Assembly: GCF_002162835.1 (NCBI RefSeq)
Contig: NZ_MAAX01000177.1
Span: 1-55,102, forward strand
Length of the DNA stretch: 55,102 bases
Direction: 5' to 3'
Origin: Nonlabens dokdonensis
GTDB taxonomy: Bacteria > Bacteroidota > Bacteroidia > Flavobacteriales > Flavobacteriaceae
Part shown: one piece after another, positions 8,088 through 17,423 of the stretch
How positions within the stretch are numbered: the stretch's first letter is position 1
Layout of the letters: every line of letters begins with the position of its first letter
Notes under the pieces: model-generated
Seen by the model: only the letters and a program-made list of their open reading frames with translations
Told to the model about the DNA's origin: nothing
Databases searched by the model: none
Position numbers and translations under genes: made by a program

Positions 8088-9779
8088 ATGCAACTTTCTG
8101 AACAAGAAATCGTACGCCGTGAGAAACTAGGCAAGCTGCGTGAAATGGGAATAGACCCTTATCCAGCAGCACTTTATCCAGTAGATATTACTTCTAAAAA
8201 GATTAAAGCCGATTTCAAAGAAGGTAAACAAGTGGTAATTGCCGGCCGTTTAATGCGTAAAAAAATTCAGGGAAAAGCTTCCTTTGGTGAAATTCAAGAC
8301 GCTGAAGGTCGCATACAAGTATACTTTAATCGTGATGAAATTTGTCCTGGTGAGGATAAATCTATGTACAATGATGTATTTAAAAAGCTTCTGGACCTAG
8401 GCGATTTTATAGGCATTAAAGGAGAACTTTTTAAGACACAAGTAGGAGAAATCACAGTAAACATTAAGGAGTTTACTATTCTCAGTAAAGCATTGAGACC
8501 ACTTCCACTTCCCAAAACTGATGCTGATGGGAACACCTACGACGAGTTTAATGATCCAGAGACTCGTTACAGACAGCGATATGCAGACCTCGCTGTTAAT
8601 CCACATGTGAAGGAAGTTTTTGTAAAAAGAACTAAGCTTTTTAATGCGATGCGATCGTTTTTTAATGAGCGAGAATATTTTGAAGTAGAGACGCCTATCT
8701 TACAACCTATTCCTGGTGGAGCAGCTGCTCGACCATTTATGACACACCATAACTCGCTGGACATACCGCTTTATATGCGTATTGCAAATGAGTTGTACTT
8801 GAAGAGATTGATTGTAGGTGGTTTTGATGGCGTGTATGAGTTCAGTAAAAACTTCCGTAATGAAGGAATGGATCGCACACACAATCCAGAGTTTACCGCG
8901 ATGGAAATCTATGTAGCCTACAAGGATTACAACTGGATGATGGACTTCACTGAGGAACTACTTGAGAATTGTGCAGTAGCGGTAAATGGAGCTACTACTA
9001 GTCAGTTTGGAGAGCACACAATTGAATGGAAAGCACCTTACCCTAGAGTAACCATGCGTCAATCTATCATTGATTTCACAGGGTTTGATATTGATGGAAA
9101 AAGTGAGGAAGAGTTATACGCTTTCGCGAAAGCGAAAGGAATAGACGTAGATGAAACAATGGGTAAAGGAAAGCTTATTGATGAGATCTTTGGAGAAAAA
9201 TGTGAAGGCAACTACATCCAGCCTACGTTTATCACAGACTATCCTAAAGAAATGTCTCCTTTGTGTAAACAACACAGAGATAACCCAGAACTTACAGAGC
9301 GTTTTGAGCTTATGGTATGCGGTAAAGAAATTGCAAATGCCTACTCAGAATTAAACGATCCTATAGACCAGAGAGAGCGTTTTGAGGCGCAATTAAAACT
9401 AGCTGATAGAGGTGATGACGAGGCGATGTTTATAGATCAAGATTTCTTAAGAGCACTTGAATATGGAATGCCACCTACATCAGGTTTAGGAATAGGTATG
9501 GATCGATTAATAATGTATCTTACTAACAATCCGTCGATTCAAGAAGTTCTGTTTTTCCCACAAATGAAACCAGAAAACACGGTATCAGTAGAGCTTAATG
9601 ATGAAGAGCAACTGGTTTATGACCTGCTTAAAAAAGCGGAGAAAATAGAGCTTAACACATTAAAAGAACAAGCTGGGCTAAGTAATAAAAAATGGGATAA
9701 ATCTATTAAAGGTCTTACTGGTAAGAAAGTAGCAAAAGTCTCTAAAACTGAAGAAGGACTCTTTGTAGAAACACTATAA
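8088..9779 (+). CDS. lysS: Lysyl-tRNA synthetase, class II
   Basis: This 563-residue enzyme charges tRNA-Lys. The N-terminal OB-fold anticodon domain includes VVIAGRLMRKKIQGKASFGE. Class II motif 2 is FRNEGMDRTHNPEFT, and motif 3 is GLGIGMDRLIMYLT. After the catalytic core a tail of roughly 60 residues (from about ELNDEEQLVYDLLKKAEKIE) resembles a small winged-helix-like appendage and makes the protein longer than E. coli LysS (about 505). The 16-bp palindrome is embedded in frame as YAFAKAKG in the helix before the conserved GKGKLIDEIFGE segment. Confidence 0.96.
   Translation: MQLSEQEIVRREKLGKLREMGIDPYPAALYPVDITSKKIKADFKEGKQVVIAGRLMRKKIQGKASFGEIQDAEGRIQVYFNRDEICPGEDKSMYNDVFKKLLDLGDFIGIKGELFKTQVGEITVNIKEFTILSKALRPLPLPKTDADGNTYDEFNDPETRYRQRYADLAVNPHVKEVFVKRTKLFNAMRSFFNEREYFEVETPILQPIPGGAAARPFMTHHNSLDIPLYMRIANELYLKRLIVGGFDGVYEFSKNFRNEGMDRTHNPEFTAMEIYVAYKDYNWMMDFTEELLENCAVAVNGATTSQFGEHTIEWKAPYPRVTMRQSIIDFTGFDIDGKSEEELYAFAKAKGIDVDETMGKGKLIDEIFGEKCEGNYIQPTFITDYPKEMSPLCKQHRDNPELTERFELMVCGKEIANAYSELNDPIDQRERFEAQLKLADRGDDEAMFIDQDFLRALEYGMPPTSGLGIGMDRLIMYLTNNPSIQEVLFFPQMKPENTVSVELNDEEQLVYDLLKKAEKIELNTLKEQAGLSNKKWDKSIKGLTGKKVAKVSKTEEGLFVETL
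9119..9134. repeat. 16-bp palindrome, intragenic copy 3
   Basis: An exact copy inside lysS is read as AFAKA, showing that the sequence is tolerated within a highly conserved essential enzyme. Confidence 0.9.
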
Positions 9780-9826
9780 CTAGAGACTTTAATTGAAATT
9801 AAAAATCAAAATTAAAACAATCATAA

Positions 9827-10396
9827 ATGAAAAAATTAATGAGCGTATTAGCCTTAGTACTAATACTTACATCTTGTCAAGAATCACAAAAAATAGCATT
9901 TGTAGATAATGTCAAAGTATTTGATGAATATCAAAAGAAAATAGATCTTGAGGCAAATATAAAAACCCAGCAAGAAGCATTTAAAGTGAAGACTGATAGT
10001 CTTAATCAGGCTTATCAAATGGAGGCTGCACCATTACAAGCAAAATTTAGTAATCTATCTCCTCAACAACAACAAAGTAATTCTGAAATACTTGCCTTCA
10101 GTCAAAAATGGAATCGTGTAAATACTGAAGTAAAAGCGCAAGAACAAAAAATGCAAGAGCAATTTGAAAAAGACTTAAAAGAACTTGATGAAATGGTTGA
10201 AGAGTCTGTTGCTGATTATGCAAAGAAAAATAACATTTCTTTTGTTGTAGGTAAAAACGCATCAGGTAATTTAGTTTATGGTACTGAAACAGCTGACATT
10301 ACTGAGACCATCATCAAAGAATTAAATGATGCCTACAGTTCTAAAGACGATTCTCAAACTAACTCTGAGGATTCAACTGAAGATACTACTAAATAA
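9827..10396 (+). CDS. OmpH/Skp-like lipoprotein
   Basis: This 189-residue precursor has a lipoprotein signal (MKKLMSVLALVLILTSC, with Cys17 as lipidation site). It then starts with IAFVDNVKVFDEYQKK and a long charged, glutamine-rich coiled coil to about residue 140. The ending with VVGKN-SG-LVYG is the pattern of OmpH/Skp periplasmic chaperones. The tail is acidic and serine/threonine-rich. Lipidation distinguishes it from soluble Skp. It is followed by a strong terminator, so it is probably monocistronic or co-transcribed only with lysS. Confidence 0.8.
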   Translation: MKKLMSVLALVLILTSCQESQKIAFVDNVKVFDEYQKKIDLEANIKTQQEAFKVKTDSLNQAYQMEAAPLQAKFSNLSPQQQQSNSEILAFSQKWNRVNTEVKAQEQKMQEQFEKDLKELDEMVEESVADYAKKNNISFVVGKNASGNLVYGTETADITETIIKELNDAYSSKDDSQTNSEDSTEDTTK

Positions 10397-10441
10397 ATAA
10401 GAGACTTTAATTTAAGTAGAAATTGCATCTTAAAACTATGG

Positions 10442-10470
10442 AAGCCAGATATAATATCTGGCTTTTTTTG
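10442..10470 (+). terminator. Rho-independent terminator
   Basis: A nine-base stem AAGCCAGAT / ATCTGGCTT with a five-base loop is followed by seven T residues, about 45 bases after the OmpH-like gene. Confidence 0.9.
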
Positions 10471-10533
10471 TACCTCTAATTAAACTTATGCAAATATCTC
10501 AGGTCATAGATGTATAACATAAAAAAGAAAAAG

Positions 10534-10938
10534 ATGAAAAAGTTAATGATTTTAGTAGCGATACTAACGGTAGGATTTGCAAATGCACAACGCGGAATGA
10601 GAGATTCCTCTCCAGAACAGATTGCATCTATCAAATCCAAAAAAATGACCTTGGCATTAGACCTAAACACGCAACAACAATCTCAAGTTGAGTCTATTTT
10701 ATTAAAAGAGGCAAAAGAACGCGCTGCAAATAGGTTAACCAAGGAAGAAAGAGCAGAACTCACTAAAGAGCAAAAAGTAGCCAAAATGGAAAAAATGCTT
10801 GAAAAAAGAATTGAAACTAAACGTCAAATGAAATCAATTCTTAATGCTGATCAATATGCTAAGTTTGAAAAAATGATGGCAAAAGATGCTCAAAGAAAAA
10901 TGAAAGATGCAAAGAAAAGAAGAGGTAAAAGAGACTAG
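10534..10938 (+). CDS. Small secreted Spy/CpxP-like helical protein
   Basis: This 134-residue precursor begins MKKLMILVAILTVGFANAQRG, a signal peptide with an A-x-A cleavage site. An in-frame ATG at 10510 gives a lysine-rich extension before the signal peptide and is less likely. The mature part is highly charged helix with LALDLNTQQQSQVESIL and ILNADQYAKFEKMM. These resemble the paired L-L-TxxQ-x and L-x-xxQ-x-x-F elements of Spy/CpxP-type periplasmic chaperones. The assignment is by resemblance only. It is isolated between two terminators. Confidence 0.65.
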   Translation: MKKLMILVAILTVGFANAQRGMRDSSPEQIASIKSKKMTLALDLNTQQQSQVESILLKEAKERAANRLTKEERAELTKEQKVAKMEKMLEKRIETKRQMKSILNADQYAKFEKMMAKDAQRKMKDAKKRRGKRD

Positions 10939-11003
10939 TACGTAGGACACTCAACTACATGGTTAGATAGATTTTAAGGTTAAATTTAATTCTTACCATT
11001 CTG

Positions 11004-11037
11004 AAACTGGATTTTCAATAAAATCCAGTTTTTTTTG
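11004..11037 (+). terminator. Rho-independent terminator
   Basis: A twelve-base stem AAACTGGATTTT / AAAATCCAGTTT with a CAAT loop is followed by a T-tract. Confidence 0.9.
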
Positions 11038-11144
11038 TTTTTAAAATTAATCGTAATAGTCTTATGCATGAAATGATAAAACCACTTGACTTTGCCATTA
11101 CTTTTTAAATCATTACTTTTAAAAACTTTAATAAATTAAACAAA

Positions 11145-11516
11145 ATGAAAAAATTACTTTTTATAGCTGCTCTTTTAACAGGAACATTTTCTTTTGCACA
11201 GCAAGAGATTACAAAGGCACAGCAAGAGTTAACCGCAAAAAAAACAGAAAAAGTTAATACGTTTAAAGCTGATCTTGACCGACAGGTTTCTTCTATTATT
11301 GCGATTACAAAGCTGGATAAAAAGAATCATTCAGAGTTAAGAGAAATTGTAGGTTTTAAGGAATCATCACTTCTTAAATTAGAAAGAGAAGGTGAAGCTG
11401 CGGTAGACTATAATGGTAGACGCAATGATATCTTAGAAGATTACAATAAAAAAATGGAGCAACTCCTAGGTAAAGAAAAATTTAGCTTACTACAAAGCAA
11501 AGCAAATCCTAGATAA
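11145..11516 (+). CDS. Small secreted helical protein, unknown function
   Basis: This 123-residue precursor has a signal peptide (MKKLLFIAALLTGTFSFAQ). The rest is charged, predicted helical sequence with no motif I can name. It has the same general build as the preceding Spy-like gene (secreted, about 100 mature residues, Lys/Glu-rich) and may be a distant relative. It is bounded by terminators on both sides, so it has its own transcript. Confidence 0.65.
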   Translation: MKKLLFIAALLTGTFSFAQQEITKAQQELTAKKTEKVNTFKADLDRQVSSIIAITKLDKKNHSELREIVGFKESSLLKLEREGEAAVDYNGRRNDILEDYNKKMEQLLGKEKFSLLQSKANPR

Positions 11517-11534
11517 TAGAAGTTATAAAATTTT

Positions 11535-11566
11535 AAAAGCCATTTCTTATTAGAAATGGCTTTTTT
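11535..11566. terminator. Hairpin terminator
   Basis: A thirteen-base stem AAAAGCCATTTCT / AGAAATGGCTTTT with a TATT loop and a T-tract lies downstream of the small secreted protein. Its A/T tails would also suit the convergent hemL transcript. Confidence 0.88.
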
Positions 11567-11654
11567 ATTTAGTTCAATGAAATATCTAGGATAATCAAAA
11601 TAAGATGACGTTTTATTTAAAGATTGTTTTCGCCTTGAGCGAGAAAAAAACGCC

Positions 11655-12947
11655 TTACCAGTTTGCAACCACTTCTCTACTCGCTTCTATGGTTTTATCT
11701 AGATCTTCATAAGTTAATGCATCATTCAAGAAATAGGATTCAAATGCACTCGGTGGCAAGTAGATACCACGCTCTAAAAGTCCATGAAAGAATTTTTTAA
11801 ACCACTCGTTGTTACCTGTTGCAGCACTAGAAAAGTCTACCACATCTTGGTCTGTAAAATGTACGGACATCATAGAACCATAACGGTTGATTTTATAATC
11901 GATTCCTTTGTCAGAAAGAACGCTGTCGATTCCTTTGTGTAGGTATTCCGTTTTCTCAGCTAGGCTATCATAAATATCAGGATGATTATTTAAATGAGTA
12001 AGCATAGCCATTCCAGCACTCATCGCCAGCGGATTACCACTTAAGGTTCCTGCTTGATAAACAGGCCCTAGTGGAGCAAGATGATTCATGATCTCTTGAC
12101 GAGCTGCAAAGGCTCCTACTGGTAAACCACCACCTATAACTTTTCCATAAGTAACAATGTCTGCCTTTACACCTGTTGTTTCTTGTGCTCCACCACGAGC
12201 TAGCCTAAAGCCCGTCATTACCTCATCAAAAATAAATAAAGCACCATGCTCATCACACAAAGATCTTATTCCTTCTAGAAAACCATTTTCTGGAACTATA
12301 CAACCCATATTTCCCGCAATAGGCTCAATGATGACACAAGCAATTTCTCCTTCATTTTTTTTGAAGATCTCCTCAACTTGATCAAGGTTATTGTACTGTG
12401 CAAGTAAGGTATCTTTTGCTGTTCCTTGAGTTACACCAGGACTGTTAGGACTACCGAAGGTTACAGCTCCACTACCAGCCTGAATCAAAAATGAATCACT
12501 ATGACCGTGATAACAACCAGCAAACTTGATGATTTTATCTCTTCCTGTAAATCCACGTGCAAGACGCACAGCACTCATGCAAGCTTCTGTACCAGAATTC
12601 ACCATACGTATTTGGTCTACGTTAGGCGCCATGGAAACGGCAAGTTTTGCTATTTCAGTTTCTAGCGCAGTAGGCATCCCATAAGACGTTCCTTTTTCGG
12701 TCGCTTTTACAACCGCTTCTACTACCGGTTCAAACGCATGACCTAAAATCATAGGTCCCCAAGAGGCGATATAATCTATGATCTGGTTGCCATCTTCTGT
12801 TTGCAGGTATGCGCCTTTTGCTCTTTCTACAAAAACAGGATCGCCGCCTACGGCATTAAAAGCTCTAACTGGAGAATTTACTCCACCAGGTATATATTTT
12901 TTTGCTTCTTGAAATAGCGCACTACTTCTTTGGTAACTAAATGCCAT
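11655..12947 (-). CDS. hemL: Glutamate-1-semialdehyde 2,1-aminomutase
   Basis: This 430-residue PLP enzyme converts glutamate-1-semialdehyde to 5-aminolevulinate in the C5 route to haem. Visible features are [13 protein letters not shown] near the N-terminus, [19 protein letters not shown], the FDEVMTGFR aspartate motif, and [15 protein letters not shown] with the PLP-binding lysine. Length is exactly family-typical. It follows the glucosaminidase gene by 11 bases on the same strand, so the two may be co-transcribed although functionally unrelated. Confidence 0.95.
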   Translation of the reverse strand: MAFSYQRSSALFQEAKKYIPGGVNSPVRAFNAVGGDPVFVERAKGAYLQTEDGNQIIDYIASWGPMILGHAFEPVVEAVVKATEKGTSYGMPTALETEIAKLAVSMAPNVDQIRMVNSGTEACMSAVRLARGFTGRDKIIKFAGCYHGHSDSFLIQAGSGAVTFGSPNSPGVTQGTAKDTLLAQYNNLDQVEEIFKKNEGEIACVIIEPIAGNMGCIVPENGFLEGIRSLCDEHGALFIFDEVMTGFRLARGGAQETTGVKADIVTYGKVIGGGLPVGAFAARQEIMNHLAPLGPVYQAGTLSGNPLAMSAGMAMLTHLNNHPDIYDSLAEKTEYLHKGIDSVLSDKGIDYKINRYGSMMSVHFTDQDVVDFSSAATGNNEWFKKFFHGLLERGIYLPPSAFESYFLNDALTYEDLDKTIEASREVVANW

Positions 12948-12958
12948 GAAAATTTTAA

Positions 12959-13810
12959 TTATTTTACGATAAGTACTTGACCTATACTCAAATCGTTTGA
13001 TTTTAAATTATTGAGTTTTTTTAATTGCTCAACAGTTGTATTGTATTTAATTGAAAGTCGGTATAAACTGTCTCCTTTTACAACTACGTGTTGTTTTACA
13101 AAACCTGAATTTTGGGTCTCTTTCACTTCTTCTATTACTCGAGGCTTCTCGTCTACATCCTTGCCTAAAGCTATGTTGTCATATCGATACAATTCATAAC
13201 GCTCAATGAGACTAATTAATTTTTGCGGATATCTTCTATCAGTAGCATAGCCTGCCTTTCTCAAGCCTCTCGCCCAGCCTTTATAATCGTCAATGTCTAA
13301 TTGAAATAAGCCAGCATAACGCTTACGATCCTTGAGAAATAAAGAGTGATCTCTATAAGAATAACTGGCATCATTATAAGTTCTAAAACATTCTTGATCT
13401 TCATCGTCATCATGATAAATACGTCCACCAGTCCACCCTTTGTGGCATTTAATCCCAAAATGATTATTTGCCTCTACAGCAAGTCTACCACTTCCAGAAC
13501 CGCTTTCTAAAATACCTTGTGCAAGTGTAATACTTGCAGGGATTTTATAGAGTTTCATCTCTTCCATCGCAACCTCTTTAAAGTCGTCTATATAGTTCTG
13601 TACCTTATCTCCACTTCTAGGTTTGATGGTAGTGGTCACTTTATCATCATCTTTCTCTTCTGAAGTAGGTGTTTCATTTTTAGAAGGAGCAGTCGTAGTG
13701 GCTACAGGTTTAGTAGGTTTTCTAGTAACTACGCGTTTTTTAGAGCCACATGAAGCGAGTAACATTCCTAGTACTATAACAGTAAATATATATCTAAACG
13801 TAATTTTCAT
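12959..13810 (-). CDS. Glucosaminidase lipoprotein with LysM domain
   Basis: This 283-residue precursor has a lipobox (LLASC) after [17 protein letters not shown] low-complexity Thr/Lys linker comes next, then a glucosaminidase (FlgJ/Acm-type) domain from about residue 75. That domain shows [20 protein letters not shown] with the catalytic Glu, [16 protein letters not shown] and the [16 protein letters not shown] segment. A C-terminal LysM repeat ([28 protein letters not shown]) binds peptidoglycan. It is thus a likely outer-membrane-anchored N-acetylglucosaminidase for cell-wall remodelling. Its start overlaps the end of the upstream ACC-deaminase-like gene by 17 bases. Confidence 0.9.
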   Translation of the reverse strand: MKITFRYIFTVIVLGMLLASCGSKKRVVTRKPTKPVATTTAPSKNETPTSEEKDDDKVTTTIKPRSGDKVQNYIDDFKEVAMEEMKLYKIPASITLAQGILESGSGSGRLAVEANNHFGIKCHKGWTGGRIYHDDDEDQECFRTYNDASYSYRDHSLFLKDRKRYAGLFQLDIDDYKGWARGLRKAGYATDRRYPQKLISLIERYELYRYDNIALGKDVDEKPRVIEEVKETQNSGFVKQHVVVKGDSLYRLSIKYNTTVEQLKKLNNLKSNDLSIGQVLIVK

Positions 13811-14741
13811 AACTTATCTTAAGACGTCCCTTTTTTTCTAGCATTTTATTATATCCAGCAATCGATTGTAAACCGCCGGTATGAATGGCTAAAATACGAG
13901 TTTTCCCTTTGATAACGCCAGTTTTCACCATATGTTCTATTCCATACATCATTTTACCTGTGTAGATGGGTTCTAAAGATATTCCGCTTTCGCGAAAGCG
14001 AGAATTCATATAACTTATTAATCCATCATCTGACTTTGCATAACCTCCAAAAGCATCTTCATTAACCACCTCAAAATCTTTTCTAATGGTATACTTCTCA
14101 ATTTCAGCTTTCATAAAATCACCTTTTAAAGCGGAGAAAACCATAACTTTTTGATGCTCAGAAGCAGTATTTATTATTCCTGCGGCGGTGCCACCTGTTC
14201 CAGCTGCCACGCAAATAAGGTCATAGTTTATTTTATCAAACTCGGTGAGTATTTCTTCTGTTCCTTGTACCGCAAGAGCATTTGTTCCTCCTTCAGGTAT
14301 GTTATAAAACGAATTAAATACAGCCTTCATTTTATTTAAAAAATCTTTAGACTCTTTCTGCCGATATGCTTCTCGAGAAACGAAATGAAATTGCATACCA
14401 TTATCATGAGCTAATTTTAAAGTTGAATTACCAGACAACGTTTTTTCCAGATCTTGTCCTAATTCTTCTCCTCGTATGACTCCTATAGTTTGTAATCTTA
14501 AGATTTTTCCAGCTGCAGCTGTCGCAGCAATATGATTTGAAAAAGCACCTCCATAAGTGAGAATCGTGTCATGACCTTGCTTTTGAGCTTCGATCATGTT
14601 GTATTTAAGCTTGCGCAGCTTGTTGCCAGATACTTCTTTGTGGAGCACATCTTCTCTTTTAATATCAATAGTTACACCAAGGTCTTCAAATTTTTTGAAG
14701 GTTTGGTTAACAGCTTTTTGCGGTAAGAACAATTCATTCAT
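13794..14741 (-). CDS. 1-aminocyclopropane-1-carboxylate deaminase / D-cysteine desulfhydrase family
   Basis: This 315-residue PLP enzyme has the family motif KREDVLHKEVSGNKLRKLKYN, with the PLP lysine in the S-G-N-K segment. It also has TYGGAFSNHIAATAAAG and AAGTGGTAAGI, which binds phosphate. ACC deaminase and D-cysteine desulfhydrase cannot be separated from sequence alone; the latter is the commoner activity for short bacterial members. The 16-bp palindrome is embedded and read as SRFRESG. It overlaps both neighbours (17 bases with the glucosaminidase gene, 8 bases with the upstream HExxH protein), a tight three-gene unit. Confidence 0.88.
   Translation of the reverse strand: MNELFLPQKAVNQTFKKFEDLGVTIDIKREDVLHKEVSGNKLRKLKYNMIEAQKQGHDTILTYGGAFSNHIAATAAAGKILRLQTIGVIRGEELGQDLEKTLSGNSTLKLAHDNGMQFHFVSREAYRQKESKDFLNKMKAVFNSFYNIPEGGTNALAVQGTEEILTEFDKINYDLICVAAGTGGTAAGIINTASEHQKVMVFSALKGDFMKAEIEKYTIRKDFEVVNEDAFGGYAKSDDGLISYMNSRFRESGISLEPIYTGKMMYGIEHMVKTGVIKGKTRILAIHTGGLQSIAGYNKMLEKKGRLKISYENYV
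13985..14000. repeat. 16-bp palindrome, intragenic copy 4
   Basis: An exact copy inside the ACC-deaminase-like gene is read in the second frame as RFRES. Confidence 0.9.
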
Positions 14742-15075
14742 ACCGGTATTTTTTACTGTAAAACTTTAGAAAAGAAAATAGCTTTCTACTCTTTAAATAC
14801 TCAGGATCGGTTTCCATTTCATAGGCTTCTCTTTCAAAAACGATATTTCTATAGGCAAGGTTATGATTTCTATGTTTTATGAGCTTTATAAAGTAATCTG
14901 CCGCATACCAAATATGAAAAACTATAATGAGCAACTCTTTTTGCTGTACAGCATGAATGTTTTCATGATTCATAAAAACTTGATCGCCCAACTTAGATTT
15001 GTGCCTAATCAGTAAAAAAGGCCACAGCGTCATGCCTGTATAGTTATTTAGATATTTAGTTTTTAATGGAATCAT
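14734..15075 (-). CDS. Small HExxH-containing putative membrane-associated protein
   Basis: This 113-residue protein has NHENIHAVQQKELL, a canonical HExxH zinc-protease core, followed by a hydrophobic stretch (LIIVFHIWYAADYFIKLI). FEREAYEME then supplies a glutamate at a distance expected for a gluzincin third ligand. This looks like a minimal metallopeptidase-type fold common in Flavobacteriaceae as a hypothetical protein. Catalytic activity is not demonstrated. It heads a three-gene overlapping unit with the ACC-deaminase-like and glucosaminidase genes. Confidence 0.65.
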   Translation of the reverse strand: MIPLKTKYLNNYTGMTLWPFLLIRHKSKLGDQVFMNHENIHAVQQKELLIIVFHIWYAADYFIKLIKHRNHNLAYRNIVFEREAYEMETDPEYLKSRKLFSFLKFYSKKYRYE

Positions 15076-15080
15076 GATTG

Positions 15081-15088
15081 CAAAGTTA
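15081..15088 (-). promoter_or_regulatory. Candidate -7 box directly before the HExxH gene
   Basis: The minus strand reads TAACTTTG, five bases before the ATG, which would give a leaderless or nearly leaderless mRNA, as for lipB. Confidence 0.4.
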
Positions 15089-15190
15089 TTGAATAACTTA
15101 TATGCATTTCTTAAAATATGACAACATACTTTGATTAAAACATCTACTAGACCATTCTCTATTCTATGGATACTGTTGTATTTTTATAAA

Positions 15191-15352
15191 ATGAAAAAGA
15201 TTATTCCCGTAGAGGAAGGCGATTATTATGTAACGCCTCAAGGATACCGCTGTTTTACAGAGCAATACCACCTCAAAAGAGGTTATTGTTGTGAGAGCGG
15301 TTGCCGTCATTGTCCTTATGGTTATGATAAAAATACAAACAGCCAAAACTAG
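15191..15352 (+). CDS. DUF5522 small cysteine-rich protein
   Basis: This 53-residue protein has the motif GDYYVTPQGYRCFTEQYH followed by KRGYCCESGCRHCPYGY. That is the DUF5522 pattern of Bacteroidota, with a probable metal-binding CCxxxCxxC cluster. The ATG at 15191 is preferred over an upstream in-frame start because the conserved region begins immediately after it. It ends five bases before the hutU start, so the pair is probably one transcript; whether it helps urocanase is unknown. Confidence 0.85.
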   Translation: MKKIIPVEEGDYYVTPQGYRCFTEQYHLKRGYCCESGCRHCPYGYDKNTNSQN

Positions 15353-15357
15353 ATGTT

Positions 15358-17361
15358 ATGAGTGTAGATAGTTCTTTAGCACGCTTTCGCGAAAGCATAC
15401 AAATAGGAATTCCTGATACATTGCCTCCAGCTCATCAATACGATCCAGCAATTAATCATGCTCCTAAGCGTAAAAAGATTCTCAGCCCTGAAGAGGAAAA
15501 GTTAGCTTTGCGTAATGCGCTGCGATACTTTGATGCCAAACATCATGAAGTTTTATTACCAGAATTTAAAGAAGAACTAGATACTTACGGTCGTATTTAC
15601 ATGTATCGTTTCATGCCAGATTATGAAATCAAAGCAAGAAATATAAGCGATTATCCTGCAAAATCAACTCAGGCCGCTGGCATCATGTTAATGATTCAAA
15701 ACAATCTGGATCATGCTGTAGCTCAACATCCTCATGAACTAATTACCTACGGTGGTAATGGTGGTGTATTTTCTAATTGGGCGCAGTATTTACTCACCAT
15801 GAAATATTTAAGCGAGATGACAGAAGAGCAAACACTCGTCATGTATTCTGGACATCCCATGGGATTGTTCCCTTCTCACGAAGGCGCTCCTCGTTGTGTG
15901 GTGACAAATGGGATGATGATCCCCAACTATTCTCAACCAGACGACTGGGAAAAGTACAATGCGCTAGGAGTTACTCAATATGGCCAGATGACTGCTGGAT
16001 CTTATATGTACATAGGGCCGCAAGGAATAGTTCATGGAACTACTATTACTGTTTTGAATGCCTTTAGGAAAATTGAAAAATCGCCGACTGGAAACATTTT
16101 TGTAACCTCAGGTCTGGGCGGTATGAGCGGTGCACAACCCAAAGCAGGGAATATCGCCGGTTGTATCACAATTTGTGCTGAGATGAATCCGAAAGCGGTG
16201 CAAACCAGACATTCTCAAGGATGGGTAGATATAGTGATAAAAAACACCCACGATCTCATAGCACGAGTTCATAAAGCACAAAAGAACAAAGAAACTGTCT
16301 CCATCGCCTACGAAGGAAATATTGTTCACGTATGGGAAGCGCTATTCCATGCCAAAATACATGTTGCTATAGGTAGTGATCAAACTAGTTTACATAATCC
16401 TTGGGCAGGTGGCTATTACCCTGTAGACCTCACATTTGATGAAGCAAATGAGATGATGAGTAATGATCCTGAGCGATTCAAAAAAGAAGTTCAGCATTCC
16501 TTGAGACGCCATGTAGAAGCTATTAATAAGCATACAGAAAAAGGAACCTATTTCTTTGATTATGGTAACGCCTTTTTACTAGAATCCAGCCGTGCAAATG
16601 CTGATATTGCTGGAGTGGATAAAGAATTCCGTTATCCGTCTTATGTTCAAGATATAATGGGACCTATGTGTTTTGATTATGGTTTTGGACCTTTTAGATG
16701 GGTTTGCGCATCAAATGATCCAGAAGATCTTAAGAAAACAGACCGTATTGCGACTAAGGTTCTAGAAGAGTTATCGCAAAAAGCTCCAGAGCGCATCCAG
16801 CAACAAATGCAGGACAATATAAAATGGATCAAAGGAGCGCAGGAAAATAAACTCGTTGTAGGATCACAAGCGAGAATTTTATACGCCGATGCAGTAGGAA
16901 GAATAGAAATTGCACGAGAATTTAACAATGCGATTGCAGCTGGAGAAATAGGACCAGTTGTTCTAGGTCGTGACCATCATGATGTTTCTGGAACAGACAG
17001 TCCTTATCGAGAAACTTCTAACATTTATGACGGCTCTCGCTTCACTGCAGACATGGCTATACAAAACGTTATAGGAGATAGCTTTAGAGGAGCTACTTGG
17101 GTTTCTATTCACAATGGTGGTGGCGTAGGCTGGGGAGAAGTGATTAATGGAGGTTTTGGAATGGTAATTGATGGTAGTAAGGAGTCAGAAAACAAGTTGG
17201 AATCCATGCTGTTTTGGGATGTAAATAACGGTATTGCTCGTAGAAACTGGGCTAGAAATGAAAACGCCGTTTTTGCTATAGAAAGAGCCATGGAACTCAA
17301 TCCTTCTTTAAAAGTCACGATACCCAATGAGGTAAGTGATGATTTGATTAAAAATATATAA
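15358..17361 (+). CDS. hutU: Urocanate hydratase (long Bacteroidota form)
   Basis: This 667-residue NAD-dependent enzyme of histidine degradation converts urocanate to imidazolonepropionate. Recognisable blocks are YGGNGGVFSNWAQY, MYSGHPMGLFPSHEGAPR, SGLGGMSGAQPKAGNIAG, DQTSLHNPWAGGYYP and WVSIHNGGGVGWGEVINGGFGM. It is about 110 residues longer than the classical 555-residue enzyme, as in other Bacteroidota. The 16-bp palindrome sits at residues 8-13 (ARFRESIQ), in the non-conserved N-terminus. No hutH, hutI or hutG lies in the window. Confidence 0.94.
   Translation: MSVDSSLARFRESIQIGIPDTLPPAHQYDPAINHAPKRKKILSPEEEKLALRNALRYFDAKHHEVLLPEFKEELDTYGRIYMYRFMPDYEIKARNISDYPAKSTQAAGIMLMIQNNLDHAVAQHPHELITYGGNGGVFSNWAQYLLTMKYLSEMTEEQTLVMYSGHPMGLFPSHEGAPRCVVTNGMMIPNYSQPDDWEKYNALGVTQYGQMTAGSYMYIGPQGIVHGTTITVLNAFRKIEKSPTGNIFVTSGLGGMSGAQPKAGNIAGCITICAEMNPKAVQTRHSQGWVDIVIKNTHDLIARVHKAQKNKETVSIAYEGNIVHVWEALFHAKIHVAIGSDQTSLHNPWAGGYYPVDLTFDEANEMMSNDPERFKKEVQHSLRRHVEAINKHTEKGTYFFDYGNAFLLESSRANADIAGVDKEFRYPSYVQDIMGPMCFDYGFGPFRWVCASNDPEDLKKTDRIATKVLEELSQKAPERIQQQMQDNIKWIKGAQENKLVVGSQARILYADAVGRIEIAREFNNAIAAGEIGPVVLGRDHHDVSGTDSPYRETSNIYDGSRFTADMAIQNVIGDSFRGATWVSIHNGGGVGWGEVINGGFGMVIDGSKESENKLESMLFWDVNNGIARRNWARNENAVFAIERAMELNPSLKVTIPNEVSDDLIKNI
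15382..15397. repeat. 16-bp palindrome, intragenic copy 5 (one mismatch)
   Basis: CGCTTTCGCGAAAGCA near the 5' end of hutU is read as RFRES. Confidence 0.85.
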
Positions 17362-17390
17362 TCCGTTTTTAAGAGAGTGGTTTTGGATTC

Positions 17391-17406
17391 CGCTTTCGCG
17401 AAAGCA
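17391..17406. repeat. 16-bp palindrome, intergenic copy 6 (one mismatch)
   Basis: The copy lies between hutU and the DUF4136 gene, 18 bases before the latter's start, and ends in A instead of G. Confidence 0.85.
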
Positions 17407-17423
17407 AACTAAAAATAAAAGCA

